The notes: generated by a model not told the origin, from the letters alone. Shown: positions 1 to 10,792, numbered from the stretch's first letter. The stretch is DNA of 64,000 nucleotides from Plectrocnemia conspersa (GCA_009617715.1 VTFK01000361.1:186001-250000); one strand, 5' to 3'. Numbers and translations: made by a program.

Positions 1-115
1 GGGAAACTTTGATAGCTAATGGTTTAATAATAAAACGGGTTTAAGATGTAATTGATACATAATAGGATAAACAAATATTTTTTAACTCCTTTACCGGTAT
101 TCTTATGCATAACAG

Positions 116-304
116 TTGGAAATGTATTATTTAATTAATATTTTCAATGGTTTAATTGTTACTTCGACTTGCGTACCCCCTGGAAGAGTCGACTTGTGTA
201 CCCCTGGAGTACACGTACCCGTCAGCTTTGGAGCCATCAACATTCTCAACGAGCTTGGCAAACACAATGATGTTTTCGGCGATATCTATGAGGAGCTGGA
301 ATAA
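116..304 (+). other. Short ORF, possible 3' terminal exon
   Basis: The open frame runs to a TAA at 302-304. Its last 26 codons (from about 224) read FGAINILNELGKHNDVFGDIYEELE-like sequence, which is protein-like and acidic, while the first part overlaps a duplicated repeat motif at 164-209. A CAG at 223-225 could be a splice acceptor in front of the protein-like part, which would make 226-304 the last coding exon of a gene starting left of the window. The upstream bases lack a good pyrimidine tract. I do not recognise the family; it could equally be the end of a decayed transposase, given the hAT-like repeat beside it. Confidence 0.2.
164..209 (-). repeat. Tandemly doubled hAT-type terminal motif
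   Basis: Two imperfect adjacent copies (164-188 and 189-209) of TCGACTTGYGTACCCCYTGG occur, followed by a third partial GTACCC. Read on the minus strand each copy starts CAGGGGTAC or CAGGGGGTAC and continues CAAGTCGA. CAGGGGT... starts are typical of hAT-superfamily termini. No element body is identifiable beside them. Confidence 0.35.
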
Positions 305-445
305 ACACGAACGATAGTGTTCATCTATTTTATGTGTGTATCATAACTTTTTTTTTAAATGTTTTGTATAATTATTCATTGAATAATGGTTATCATGAAA
401 CGCCTTAGAAAAATCTTGTAATAAAAAATATAATACAAAATATGC

Positions 446-845
446 GTAGCAGTAAAAACGCTCGTTGCCGAGCATTCCCACTGCGACGGCACCGACACGA
501 TTTTATTTCTTTTGACGTGGATTTTTGACTTCTGAGAAGTAATAATTGTTTTTGCGCTCTCCTATTGATCAACATTTGGTTTGAATATACTTTGATTAGC
601 CCTCTTATATTAGAAGTCCATAGTAATATCAGTAAGGATAGTTATCATATCTTTAAAACATAGGGTAATATTGAAATGCAGACAAACTATGGAGCAATAT
701 GTTAAATGCGACGTCTGTCCGTACTTCTTCCACTTATTTTCTCATGAGATGAGTTGGCTTAGTTTTTACTTTGGACTTGACTAATGAAATTTCTAAACAA
801 ATAATTGGTTGTAGAACTTTCATTAGGTTAGGTTTGGGTTTAAAC
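446..845 (+). repeat. Foldback repeat family, copy A (right arm only)
   Basis: The sequence begins inside the palindromic core (AACGCTCGTTGCCGAGC, then CACTGCGACGGC and CACGATTTTATT) and runs into the right arm: CTTTTGACGTGGATTTTTGAC, TTCTGAGAAGT, TTTGCGCTCTCCTATTGATC, TTTGATTAGCCCTCTTATAT, and a tail with CATTAGGTTAGGTTTGGGTT. All of this is colinear with the right half of the more complete copy at 50465-51320. The left arm is missing, so this is a truncated copy. No protein-coding capacity is seen. Confidence 0.7.
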
Positions 846-1680
846 AGCAAATGGACGTTTCGCAACTTTAAAATTGAGTTTCATAGACATTTTAAAGCAC
901 CATATTAGCGCCTATCAGTTAAATTATATTTTTGTAAGTAAAAATATATGTTAACTAGTAAAAATGTATTTAGACTTCACTAGTGAAAATATAAATTCAC
1001 TGAAACATTTATACATTGCATGTATTTAAATGTATATATTACTATATATGGAAAAGTTGTAGTTATATCATTTTACTAGCATCTGCTAGATAAATTATAT
1101 TTTCACTGATAACAAAATATATATTCCGATATGATTTCACTGAAGTGACATATTTAAAAAAATATTTTCGGGATAGATTCAAGACTGTTTTTCAGGGATT
1201 ACCTGAAAATTTCTGGTTTAGAATCAGAATTATGTTTTTACAGAATTAATAAAATAAGTTTCTCTTATATTTTTCTTTTCTTATCTTATTAGTATTTACT
1301 GCAAATACAGTTGATGCAATGCTCGATAATTTTGTTTTTATGACCTTTTTTTAGGTACGCAAAGCGCAACTGACGGCTACCTCACTTTCTCTGATAGCTG
1401 AGATTTAAATTGTTTGCCAGAATCCCTCAAAAATATAAAATTAGGGACCCTACAGATGAATCATGCCAGAAAAGGTGAAATGCTTATCCAAATTCGGTAA
1501 ACAAAATTTCAAAATGATATCTATTTTTTTAACAGTCTGATGCTGACACATTGAAAAACAAACAGAACGACCAGCCTTACAATATATAATAATTAATGTA
1601 TAATGGACTATAATAAATATATGAATAGTGTTGATTACGCCGATCGATACCTAGTTACGCAATATTTAAAAAAAACAATG
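846..1680. other. AT-rich stretch without recognisable feature
   Basis: The stretch is AT-rich with repeated TAGTRAAAATAT-like words around 940-1110 (AAAATATATGTTAACTAGT, ACTAGTGAAAATATAAATTCACT). I see no gene, tRNA or transposon end. Confidence 0.4.
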
Positions 1681-1685
1681 GAATG

Positions 1686-1694
1686 TATAAAAAG
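1686..1694 (+). promoter_or_regulatory. TATA box of a candidate promoter
   Basis: TATAAAAAG matches the metazoan TATA consensus and lies about 30 bp upstream of GC-richer sequence (TTCCATGCGCGTTG) that continues into a candidate transcribed leader with an ORF and strong splice donors. No good initiator (TCAKTY) is seen, so the start site near 1716 is only inferred from spacing. Confidence 0.35.
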
Positions 1695-1799
1695 ACAGTT
1701 TTTTATTTATTTCCATGCGCGTTGTTTAATTCGTTCCGTGTCTATCAAAATCTGAACCCTAACAGAAAAAGATTTTATTTCGATTAAGGCTAAGGATGG

Positions 1800-1907
1800 A
1801 TGCAGAATTCAGCGGAATCTATTGATTCTGAAGACATTTTACCGGTTTCTATCACATCTGTCGATACACCAGAAAGGCTTTCGGATAAGCCGAAAAATCA
1901 TCAGTGA
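1800..1907 (+). CDS. Small ORF in the candidate leader, 35 aa, unknown product
   Basis: The ATG at 1800 opens 35 codons ending at TGA 1905-1907. The product begins MQNSAESIDSEDILPVSITS and is Ser/Asp/Glu-rich, with balanced codon composition unlike the Lys/Asn/Ile/Tyr-rich chance ORFs of this AT-rich region. An overlapping out-of-frame ATG at 1796 opens only nine codons. It could be an upstream ORF in a leader, the N-terminal coding segment of a spliced gene, or the start of a lost transposon ORF. There is no signal peptide or recognisable domain. I do not recognise the family. Confidence 0.25.
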   Translation: MQNSAESIDSEDILPVSITSVDTPERLSDKPKNHQ

Positions 1908-1980
1908 ATAAAAATAAAAAGTGGGGAGAAATATGTGTGAAGAAAATGTTGTGTTAGTTCTGCACGTGGAGTAAGGAAAG

Positions 1981-2002
1981 CTTCAGCATACATTTGCTGA
2001 AG
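1981..2002 (+). repeat. Small hairpin in the candidate leader
   Basis: CTTCAGCA, loop TACATT, TGCTGAAG form a perfect 8-bp stem just before the alternative donor at 2010. Confidence 0.4.
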
Positions 2003-2162
2003 TTGTGAAGTGAGTGTTTTTATATATATCACAGATAAAAAAGTGTTAATAATAAAAAATATTAAAAATAAGGATATAGTGTAGTTTATAAGTGTGATTG
2101 TGAAAATAAATGTGTTCGTGATAGTTGTACGCAGAAAACGGACGCCGAAAAATTTGGTGAGT

Positions 2163-3270
2163 GCAAATTTTATTATATTATAAATGGATATTTTATACGA
2201 ATCGTTTCTAACAAAAAATATAGAAGTATTGAAACTTACATATAATTAAATTATATGAAATTGGTTATATATTTCAATTATTTTCAATTTACGTGAATTA
2301 TTAGGAATGAAAATACATTCATTCGCAGGAATATAATTTTATTCTTCAGAGATTCTTTTAAGCGCAATAATATATTTTTTTTAAATATTTTACTTATTGA
2401 CGGCAATAAACTAATTCTTCGATAGTTTATCCGTATTGTAGCTTTTTTTTCCTAGTTTCATAATCTCTGAATCATTGCGGTTTTCTAAATGGTGAGAAAA
2501 TATCAAAATAACAAACATTCGGTAAAATTTGATGTTTGTTATTGATTTGGATTGTTATTGGATTGGATTTAATAGATGCTATTTCTTGAAAGTTCTTTGA
2601 TTACTGTGTTGTCTAATTTATCTACATATACCGTAACCATTTTACTTTTTTATTTTGCAATAATATACAGAATTTCAGGGGAAAAAACTTAGTTAATTGA
2701 TGTGCTATCAAACGCGTATGTTTCGATTTCTTTAGATTGGGTCCTAGCCAAACATTAAAAAAATATTTACTTAGTTCAACCAAGTTTTTAATGTAGTATA
2801 AGCCCCTATTAATATTAAATGTATGTATACAAAATATAGTTAAACACTAGATATATTTAATTTAACGTTTTTTTATTTAAATAGATCTTTTATATAATAT
2901 GGAAAAGTTATATACATATAAACCGTGGTTGTTAATATTATATTATATTTATATATAATATACGAATATACATTATATACAGTGTGTACATAATTGGTGC
3001 TCTATCCTAATAATTATTTAGATAGATCGCTGTCATCCTGAATTCATTAAACACGAATAGCTAAAACTAATTTTTCAACATGTGACTAATAAAAAATAGC
3101 CATAAATATTTTGCATAAATAAAAACAACTACAAAATTAGTTTGACGAACTATAGAACCACATTAAGCATATTTCGTAGTTTTTTAATTCATACAAAAAC
3201 AGAAAAATGGTATTCATTAGAGCATGCCTTTACTTAACTATGAATATAAAATTGACACCACAGTTTGAGA
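2163..3270. other. AT-rich stretch, possibly start of an intron
   Basis: Very AT-rich, with AT dinucleotide tracts at 2940-2985. No coding or repeat signal beyond simple sequence is visible. If the donor at 2157 is used this would be intronic. Confidence 0.35.
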
Positions 3271-3279
3271 GCCTGTAGA

Positions 3280-3765
3280 ATTTTTCCGGGCGTCGCGCGG
3301 TCGTTTCCCGAAGTCGAAAAATGTTTTGCCTCGTGGCGTCGCCGGTTGGATTATTGTAATTTGTCGTCTAAAAAAAGAGCACCGCCATGGTTTTCGTCAT
3401 GGCCGTACGTGGATAAGTCCGTTTTGGACATGATTTGCATAAAAACAGGGGTGGGGCAGAGCTGTTCGAGTAGCCTCGAAACCGAATCGTATAATCAGCG
3501 ATTACAGCGATTACTCCTCTGTCCAGGACAAAACGTATCATCTTGTCGAATTATAATATTATCGTCCAATTTAAATAGTTCTTCTCCGAATAGGTTTATG
3601 TTTTCGCCTAAAATGAGGGTTGCGCTTCAAATTAAACCGCCGTCGTCGCCGGCGTTTTTTGGTAATTGAAGGAAAAAATAACGATCGTTGCACTCTGATT
3701 TTTTTGATTTTTTGGCGCCTCGACCTCTGACCGGCGTGCTTTGTAAACGCCGAGATAATAATTGG
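3280..3765. promoter_or_regulatory. GC-richer island, candidate cis-regulatory element
   Basis: A sharply bounded patch of much higher GC and CpG content than its flanks. It includes GGGCGTCGCGCGGTCG, an octamer-like GATTTGCATAA at about 3433, GGCCGTACGTGG, ACAGCGATTACAGCGATTAC repeats and CCGTCGTCGCCGGCG. The 134-codon frame across it opens with TTG, not ATG, and has no recognisable domain, so I take it as non-coding. Sharp islands of this kind in insect gene deserts are often conserved enhancers; conservation cannot be tested here. Confidence 0.4.
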
Positions 3766-4778
3766 TTTTATGTTGTAGACTAAGTTTTATTTTCAATTTA
3801 TAATCTCTTAATTTTAACTATAATATAATATAAACGATTATTTTTTTACATCAGTAAATTACTGGTTAAAATTCATAAGAAAATGTTTTGTATTGTGGAC
3901 ATAATTAAATATTTCAATTATGACATTTTTTCATTAGAGCTTAATGTTTTACAAAATGAAAATGTAGTTATTATACATGTGATCACATTAAAAAATCATT
4001 TATATTAAATAAGCTTTGTTCATTGGCATTTTAAGTCGTTATTCTATACCCTTAAGTGTATACTACATTATAGTCAAAAAGGACTTGAAACTAGGTGGGT
4101 TACAGCAATACATTTAAATATACAATAGTAACAATAAGATTCTCTTTATTTGTCTTGTTTTTCCCAATATAAATTATTGTTCTTTCATAGTATATTTTCT
4201 TTCCTGACAGGTTCTCGAACAGAGATGTGGAGCTATTTTTAGAAATTTTGCAGTTTAGATTTTATTGACAAGGACTGGAGAAACTGGCAATTTATAATAT
4301 CCAATGGTTTTCATACAAATACAAACTTAAGCTTCTCAAAAACATTTAAGGAATAACATGTCTGATTATACCAACCAACAAAATCTGAGCGATAAATGTG
4401 ACGCTCTTGTGTTCCTGAGAGTCCTTTGACTTTTCTTTCGTATAGCCGAGGAAAAACGTATACAATACTTGGTACGCATATTTTAATTAGTATCTGTAAA
4501 CTCTCACATTAGTTTTATAAATATTATTTGCTGTAAAATAAGTTTAAGCGAGAATAATACACTTATTCGTCTAATGAATAATACTTCAAATAAATGATAA
4601 TAAAAGTAACTTATTAACTTTATAAATAATGAAAACATTGTCAATAGGAGTTTTTTCTAACTTTTGCTCCCCCACAAAAGAGATAGTAATATACAAAAAT
4701 AAACTAACAGTATAGTTACATAATTTAGGAAATAGTTTAAACTTAACACTTAAGTTCGATTTTAATATCATCCGTATG
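3766..4778. other. AT-rich stretch without recognisable feature
   Basis: AT-rich filler. The minus-strand frame at 4586-4771 is Lys/Leu/Ile/Phe-rich chance sequence. Confidence 0.4.
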
Positions 4779-5265
4779 CAGGGCCGTTGAGAACTAACCC
4801 GGGCCCTGAAAAAACAATGATTCCGGGCCTCATGACAAAAATGGAATTTTATATATTTTTTAACATCGTAGGTATATAAGAATAGGTACGAGTTAGTCTT
4901 TTAATAACTGTAAGAATTAGCTGTAAAAATTAGCCACTGTTGTAACATATTTTATGCGAAATATTTTAATTAGGCACAAAAAATATTAAAAATATCTTCT
5001 CATAATATTTACCTGAAGATTAGTAGTGTTTCTTTGCTGCTCAGTGTTGCCATATAGTGAACTTCCAAGCAATAAAATCGCGCTTCTCGGTGAAAACGCT
5101 CGATATTCAAGCGTTTAAATTAAGATTTTTTACATCAATATTACATGTGAAAAACAAATAAAGCACATCTAAGCCAAATTTTGCCCAATATGAGAGCGCA
5201 AAAATAAATATTTTCTCAGAAGTCAAAAATCTACGTTAAAAGCATTCCCACTGCGTGAGTTTGAA
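4779..5265 (+). repeat. Foldback repeat family, copy B (left arm)
   Basis: The copy starts with CAGGGCCGTTGAGAACTAAC and CCGGGCCCTG, then CAATGATTCCGGGCCTCAT. It continues through TTTTATATATTTTTTAACATCG, CAGTGTTGCCATATAGTGA, GTGAAAACGCTCGATATTCA, AAAGCACATCTAAGCCAAAT and GAGAGCGCAAAA to TTCTCAGAAGTCAAAAATC. It is colinear with the left half of the copy at 50465-51320 but ends before the GC-rich core. CAGGGCCG starts occur at many hAT-type ends, so a non-autonomous hAT-like origin is possible but not shown. No coding capacity is seen. Confidence 0.7.
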
Positions 5266-5985
5266 GTTGAATGAAAATTATTACAGTGGACTTTATCTCA
5301 TGTAATACGCAAAAAATATAGTCTCTTAATTAATAATAATGTTAAAGTTAAAAAATGAAAATAGTTAACCTAGAAATGACATCCAGAACTACATGTGAAA
5401 ATGTCACGTCGCTATTGTTCGCCATATGGGAGGAGTTCTTATTGACGGTATAGATTATTTAAGTAATTAATAGTTATAAAATATATATTTTTTTTTTAAT
5501 AATAAATAGTGCTTGCATATAACCTATTTAAGATACACATTTTTAGATTTTTAACAAGAAAACTTCAGTTAATGATAGGTAGAAGCATTTGATTATTTTT
5601 TAAATATAAAATAATTATTTTATGAATGACATAACTTCAAATATTGTTTAAAGTAAAGTAAGATGTAAGGGAAAATTATTTATGGCATACCTAATTTTTT
5701 ATATTTTCATGTAATAAAAACTTTTCTCCCTTTAAACAATTGTATATTTGCCGATTTTTCACTGATATTCACCACGAGTTTGTTCATTTGAAAGAACACA
5801 TGAAAATTAGTCTAATATATATAATAATAGATACTCATTTTTGGCCTAAATGTTAGTTAACGTGTTCTCGTCTATGATACTAAAACTAATGGCGTAAGAA
5901 CAATTATTTTCATTGATGACACTTGAGAACTGTACCAATTCGATCGCACAAAATAATGTTATGTTCGATCACGTCCGATTCGAAC
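5266..5985. other. AT-rich stretch without recognisable feature
   Basis: AT-rich sequence. No gene or repeat end recognised. Confidence 0.4.
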
Positions 5986-6400
5986 CAATTTTATAAGGTT
6001 ATCAAAGACAGACGTGACGGATTGATGCTAGTCGATTCGAACTGGTGTTCGGCATTGGTGTTAAAGTTTTGTCCATGGCAATAATGATGATAATAATAAT
6101 GGTGGCACAGAGAGCGACACAGAGTGCGCTCTGGCGGTCTGTGGCGGAACAATTGCATTAATGCAAATTGCAAATAATTCGACCGGTTTTATTGCAGTTT
6201 CGCGTGCCGCTCTTTGCGAGGAATATATGAAAAAATATAATTCGAAGAACGTACTTGTAATTATTGCCGATTCCTGGAATAAAAATGTTGTTCTTATGCG
6301 GATAATCGGTAGCCACCCTTCGAATGAGAATCCGACAGTTTTTTTTATTGTTTTTTTATGTGTAATGTTTAACGAGTGAAAAAGTATAATTGTTGACATT
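5986..6400. promoter_or_regulatory. GC-richer island with octamer-like and ACCGGTTT motifs
   Basis: The patch contains an AATGATGATAATAATAAT microsatellite (6079-6100), CAGAGAGCGACACAGAGTGCG, TGCATTAATGCAAATTGCAA (octamer-like ATGCAAAT at about 6161) and GACCGGTTTTATTGCA, whose ACCGGTTT matches the Grainyhead-type core. Both strands have open frames (112 and 72 codons) without a recognisable domain. Bases 6171-6196 recur exactly at 6754-6779. Function is inferred from composition only. Confidence 0.35.
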
Positions 6401-6689
6401 TTATATTGTGGTTTTACCGTAGTCCCGTTTTATTGCGATCTTATCAAATGTCATAATCGTGATTGTCATAATAAATGAGAGAAATTAATTCAATAACGCA
6501 CATAATTGATATTTTTGCGGTTGAGACACCCACTTCTATTAAATCAATTATTATGAAATTATCAGTAAATAATGTTTATTAATTTAATCAGTGTTACTTA
6601 AATAGTAAGTGAAATTAAATAAACATAAAAATATCGTTTCAATTTTTTTATTATTATTTTTATTCATTTAATTAAATACATCCTGATTT

Positions 6690-7620
6690 AGGCCGGATTT
6701 TATTTTAAAGGGTTGCAAAACCGTCTCGCTGCTCCTCTAAAACGTTATCAATTCAAATAATTCGACCGGTTTTATTGCATGATCTTTGGAAATGCACAAA
6801 TGTCACCCTTATTTATAAATAAGTGACAAACAAATAACTGTAGACCAGTCGCAGTCTTGTCAGCTCATACTAAATTGTTCGAAATAATTATGCATTGAAC
6901 GATACGTCTTCAATAATTCTCAGCAAGTTTTGTTGGAAATGGAAACTATATATTCGAATAATTTATTGAACATTCGTAAAAATTTGTTTGCATATCTTGA
7001 ATAAACTTAGTGTTAATTAAATGCTTATCGAGTATCTACTATGACCGAAATTCGCAGAATTCATTATTTGAACGAAACAAAATATTAGAAAGCTCCACCA
7101 TTTATTATCGTTTAACGCTTATCTCAAAAAACAGACGAGTCGCAAATTTTTGTGAAGTTCGTGTTACGTTTTTGTACGTTATTTGTGGAGGGAGGGGGGT
7201 AGGTGGGGGCATTACCAACTAGTGGGCAAGCTTCTCTAGTCTGTCTTCTCTGTTAAATAATGCAACTAACTCACTTTTAATAGAAAAGGTCCAAAAAGAT
7301 TTCTTAGATAGCATGTGGATGAGGGAATACAGATATTGTTCATTTTAATTTTCCTAGAATGTATGGTGGGATATGATATACTCGAATCACGTCGACAAGT
7401 GTACTTGGGAAAGCACTTCTTTAAGTTTCTATTAAGGAATATCGTTTTTGTGTGTCTTTTAATCACCCGTCATTGCGTTCCCGAGAATTGTTTGAAGTAT
7501 CGCACGAAAGAACAAGACTATTGGAAAACTACTCTCAGTTGCTCGAAGTATTGTGTTCTTTGCTATTATTGTTATTATTGTGCAAGCTGCATTGATGTAA
7601 AGCTGGCGTAAATGATCTTC
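6690..7620 (+). pseudogene. LINE retrotransposon relic (Jockey/CR1-like), internally deleted reverse transcriptase
   Basis: Translation across frameshifts gives two blocks of a non-LTR reverse transcriptase. At about 6770-6910 the finger region reads LWKCTNVTLIYK and then CRPVAVLSAHTKLFEIIMH, matching the family pattern WK-x-VTPIYK ... NYRPVS-LS-x-KLFE. At about 7262-7470 the thumb/C-terminal part reads NSLLIEKVQKDFL and then MVGYDILESRRQVYLGKHFF, matching the usual GYDSLE-RR block. The palm domain with the YADD active site is absent; only about 300 bases separate the blocks. Several stops and frameshifts show it is dead. The G-rich run GGAGGGAGGGGGGTAGGTGGGG at 7185-7207 lies between the blocks. 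Clade assignment is tentative. Confidence 0.7.
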
Positions 7621-7975
7621 ACATGTATGTAAATAGTTAAAAAATAAATTACCTATTAATATTACATTTTCAAAATATTACCTTTAAGTTACCTGAGCAT
7701 TTATATATATTGTCTACATATGCCTATTTATAAGTAAATAATTATTTTATGTTGTGGTTTAACGTTATAGTTTTGCAGTATTATTAAATGGCGTAAATGC
7801 ATATATTTCAAAATACATATTTTTCTCTGTGGCTGTATCGCATCAATTGGTCTAATCATATAATTATTGAATTGAAATAAAGGCATATTTTTTCTGCTAC
7901 ATGCTAAATTATAATTTTAATATTGCATACGACTTTTAATGTTAAAAATTAGCATATTACTCATACACGTATGCA
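7621..7975. other. AT-rich stretch without recognisable feature
   Basis: AT-rich sequence after the LINE relic. No poly-A/target-site signature could be fixed. Confidence 0.35.
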
Positions 7976-7999
7976 TTGAAAAAGTGGTTCGAATTAGCA

Positions 8000-8345
8000 G
8001 TATTTGGATTCATGTATGAGAACGTGAAAAGCTGCGTTCGTGTACGGTTTTCTCTTGTAGTATGCAAAGAGGCTTTTGCCCCGGGGGTCCCGAGGTCCAA
8101 ATACACTTTGGGGGCTAATATACATATCACAAAGTGGACCAAATTACTTATGTGCCCTGCCGGCACCGGTACGCACTGTTATTTCACACAGCGTCTAGTC
8201 GCCATAATAACAATAATTCGGACAGGCCCGGTTTGCATCTTCGAAACGTTCCACGGACCCATCATCACAACGCGAGTTATACCCAGAAAAGGGACCGAAA
8301 GAGGCCATATTTCTCACGAGCCGCAGTTCCAATTATAACGCAATA
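8000..8345. promoter_or_regulatory. GC-richer island, candidate cis-regulatory element
   Basis: Includes GCCCCGGGGGTCCCGAGG, TACACTTTGGGGGC, GCCGGCACCGGTACGC and CGGACAGGCCCGGTTTGC. The overlapping frames of 120, 70 and 69 codons on the two strands are not domain-like and reflect low stop-codon density. No promoter elements (TATA, Inr) are recognised. Confidence 0.4.
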
Positions 8346-8524
8346 AAAAATTCACTTTAACTCGCAGAGCTAAATTATGAGTTTTTTTATATGTTTTTCA
8401 AGTAGCATTATTGCATCGAGAATTTGGTTAGTAAATGTGCTATATAGTGTTTATTTAAATACACTGTGCAACATAAGTATACAATGTACGTATTCCGAAT
8501 TCGGTTTTTATAACTTAGCATATT

Positions 8525-8725
8525 CATGAAGTCTACCTCGTTACGTATGCACGCTCGTTTTTTTTTTTATATCGTACCTTAGTGCTTTAGTCGAAGGCTT
8601 TTTTTCGAGTAGTACACAGAGGGAGGTGGGTGAGAGCCGGGAGGTAACAAATTCGGTAGCTCGTGATTGGTTAGGCACCTGACGAAGAGCCTCCCAGTTC
8701 GGATAAAAAATGCATATTATGCTAG
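8525..8725. promoter_or_regulatory. GC-richer island with inverted CCAAT and E-box
   Basis: Contains GTGATTGGTTAG (CCAAT on the minus strand), GGCACCTGACG (CACCTG E-box), GGGAGGTGGGTGAGAGCC and GGATAAAAAATGCATATTATG. The minus-strand 83-codon frame has no recognisable domain. Confidence 0.35.
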
Positions 8726-9434
8726 CCGAACAAAAATAATTAAAGCTGAACCATTTTGGTTTACTGCGAAAAATTAATTCAGGTAAAAACAAAGAGAAAT
8801 ATGTTTATTCCAATAAATAAGAACCTAATGTTATTGTTAGATTATAATTATTTATTAATATATTTAGAAGGTTTATTATTAAACTTAATTTTGATGTTCA
8901 AGTTAAAGGTATAATATAATATCACCATTTAAAAATGTGTCGCTAGAATTTAATTTTCAATATAACTCCCTTATTTTATTATTTATATTAATGAAATTAA
9001 AAAATAATAGAAAAATTTTTGCATTATGTGAATTTCAAGTCAGTCGTATCAACTGAAAATATTTACTGTTATACTTTATAATGCCATTTAAAAAATTAAT
9101 ATCAAAACAACGTATTTTAAATGATTTAATTAAATAGATTATTCAGACATATACAAACTTATAGGCATTCCAATTTAATTGATTGAAAAATTGCTTTATA
9201 TATAATATATATACCAAATATTTATATACATATTGTTTACGTATACCTAGTATTTATTTTAGTTAATTATTTCGCAATAATTTATCGCGAAAATTTATTA
9301 ATAATGATTTCTTATTATTTGAGAAAATTGTAGGTTTCTCAAGATTTTTATTAGTTTTAATTTGTTAAAAAATAAATTTATATTAATATTTTTTAATCTC
9401 TTAAAATTATGCAAGTTTTAGGCCCTTACGATAT

Positions 9435-9482
9435 TTTTGCTTATTTTAATTCTTATACACATAAGAATTAAGATAAGCAAAA
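9435..9482. repeat. Inverted repeat, 22-bp arms
   Basis: The arms TTTTGCTTATTTTAATTCTTAT and ATAAGAATTAAGATAAGCAA-AA pair with one mismatch around the loop ACAC. The length is that of a short hairpin, but very low GC argues against a stable miRNA precursor. Confidence 0.6.
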
Positions 9483-9761
9483 TAAAAAAATATTTTGACT
9501 GAAAAATAGCAAAAAATTAAAAAAGCACGGTTGGTTCACAGGCTAATGAAACAAGTGTTTTTGATTTCATGTAAATGCTATGCAAATTACAAGAATTTAA
9601 TAGTAATGTACTCGTATGTTTATTAAATATTTGACCGTTCTTCACGTCCTTTCATATTATTACCATTAATATAATTTACATGCATAAATATTGCTGTAAA
9701 TGAAATCAGTAAAAAGATTTTTCATATAGAGCATTATGTACTATATAAATATAAATAAATA

Positions 9762-9797
9762 CTGTATTTTACATATATTTTTATATGTAAAATACAG
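9762..9797. repeat. Perfect inverted repeat, 16-bp arms
   Basis: CTGTATTTTACATATA, loop TTTT, TATATGTAAAATACAG is a perfect hairpin. It may be the remnant of a small palindromic MITE or chance in AT-rich DNA. Confidence 0.6.
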
Positions 9798-10424
9798 ATT
9801 ATATAATACATTTTAGAGTTCTCAAAAATTCCCTAGAAATTTGGGAAATGAAAAACAGCTATAAATGAGAAACACAAAGCTTACCCTGCTAGAGTTCAAG
9901 CCAAATTTATTAATTTCATGTTTTTTTAAATATATATTATTATGCTATGTAGTTGAATATTATGATTAATTTTTACTACTATAATATTTAGTAAAATATC
10001 AGATCTGTATATATGTTCATTATGTGTCTTTTAATAATTAATGAACATGTTTAGGGCTTAGTATAGGTATTATAAGGTTAAATTGGCATTACATATATTG
10101 CAAGCTTATTTTGTAGTGTGAACTCGCTTCTTCTGTTAAATATTGGTCTAAAGGGCGAAATGATACCAAGACTTTTAGACGTTTTGTAAAAAATAGTTTA
10201 AATGTGTATCTAAATATTTGACGCAATCTCACTTTATTTCACGCAATTACATAGTTATATTTTAGAAGGTGAAAGATATGCTTCTATATGAGTTGTTAAG
10301 ATGTATTATTTAAAAAATATATACATTAAGTCATCGTTTCATATCGTAAAGATATCTTTCTGGATAAATAAATTATAACTTGAAATAAAAATTTTACTCG
10401 CAAATCATACGTTTATGAAAAGAG

Positions 10425-10725
10425 TTAAGCGCGCGCTCCGCCCACGGAAACCTAAATAAATATTTTCTGCAAATCGCAGACATATATCAAAATATCACAA
10501 GAAGCGAAAGACGGAAGCACAATGGGCGGAAGGAATTATTGGATAGTCGCCGCCCACAGATGCGGTCCTGGACCACAGCATCCGTGAAAAATGACCGCGA
10601 CAACAATGGTAACCGCTCCATTGAATGCTCTGAATAATTTAATATGTGTATAGTATTATATTTATAATGCTCGATATGTAAATCTAGTAAATACAAGTGA
10701 AAATATCAGAGCACACGTATATAAG
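10425..10725. promoter_or_regulatory. GC-richer island with SOX-like motifs
   Basis: Begins GCGCGCGCTCCGCCCACGG and includes GCACAATGGGCGG (about 10508), GATAGTCGCCGCCCACAG, CCTGGACCACAGC and GACAACAATGGTAACC (about 10600). ACAATGG is the SOX HMG core. The minus-strand frame at 10487-10696 has no recognised domain. Confidence 0.4.
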
Positions 10726-10792
10726 GGAGACCGAAGTAAATTGTAGCAATTTGACGTTTTCTTTTATTGATAAATTAATTGTAACAATATAT

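Larger units (their letters stand above)
1716..2156 (+). other. Candidate first exon (5' leader) ending at a strong splice donor
   Basis: Downstream of the TATA box the sequence is less AT-rich and carries a 35-codon ORF. It ends in GGACGCCGAAAAATTTG followed by GTGAGT (2157-2162), a textbook donor. An alternative donor, GAA followed by GTGAGT, lies at 2010-2015. After 2162 the sequence reverts at once to AT-rich filler, as an exon-intron boundary would. If real, this is a plus-strand transcript whose first intron extends to the right, possibly across the whole window. No second exon could be identified, so the exon is a proposal only. Confidence 0.3.
8726..10424. other. AT-rich stretch with two long hairpins
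   Basis: AT-rich throughout. No gene, SINE or transposon end is seen. It holds the two separately listed hairpins at 9435-9482 and 9762-9797. Confidence 0.4.

Noticed and set aside
828..842. Telomeric TTAGG repeat
   Set aside because: Only isolated TTAGG words within the foldback repeat tail, not an array.
3265..3669. 134-codon frame as a gene
   Set aside because: It opens at TTG, has no domain, and exists because the patch is GC-rich; the flanks have no gene signals.
6061..6399. 112-codon minus-strand frame as a gene
   Set aside because: Hydrophobic, Ser-rich chance translation of an island that is also open on the plus strand; no family.
7976..8338. 120-codon frame as a gene
   Set aside because: Three overlapping frames on both strands in one island indicate low stop density rather than coding.
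9762..9797. miRNA precursor
   Set aside because: Arms are only 16 bp and nearly all A/T, and no known mature miRNA sequence is present.
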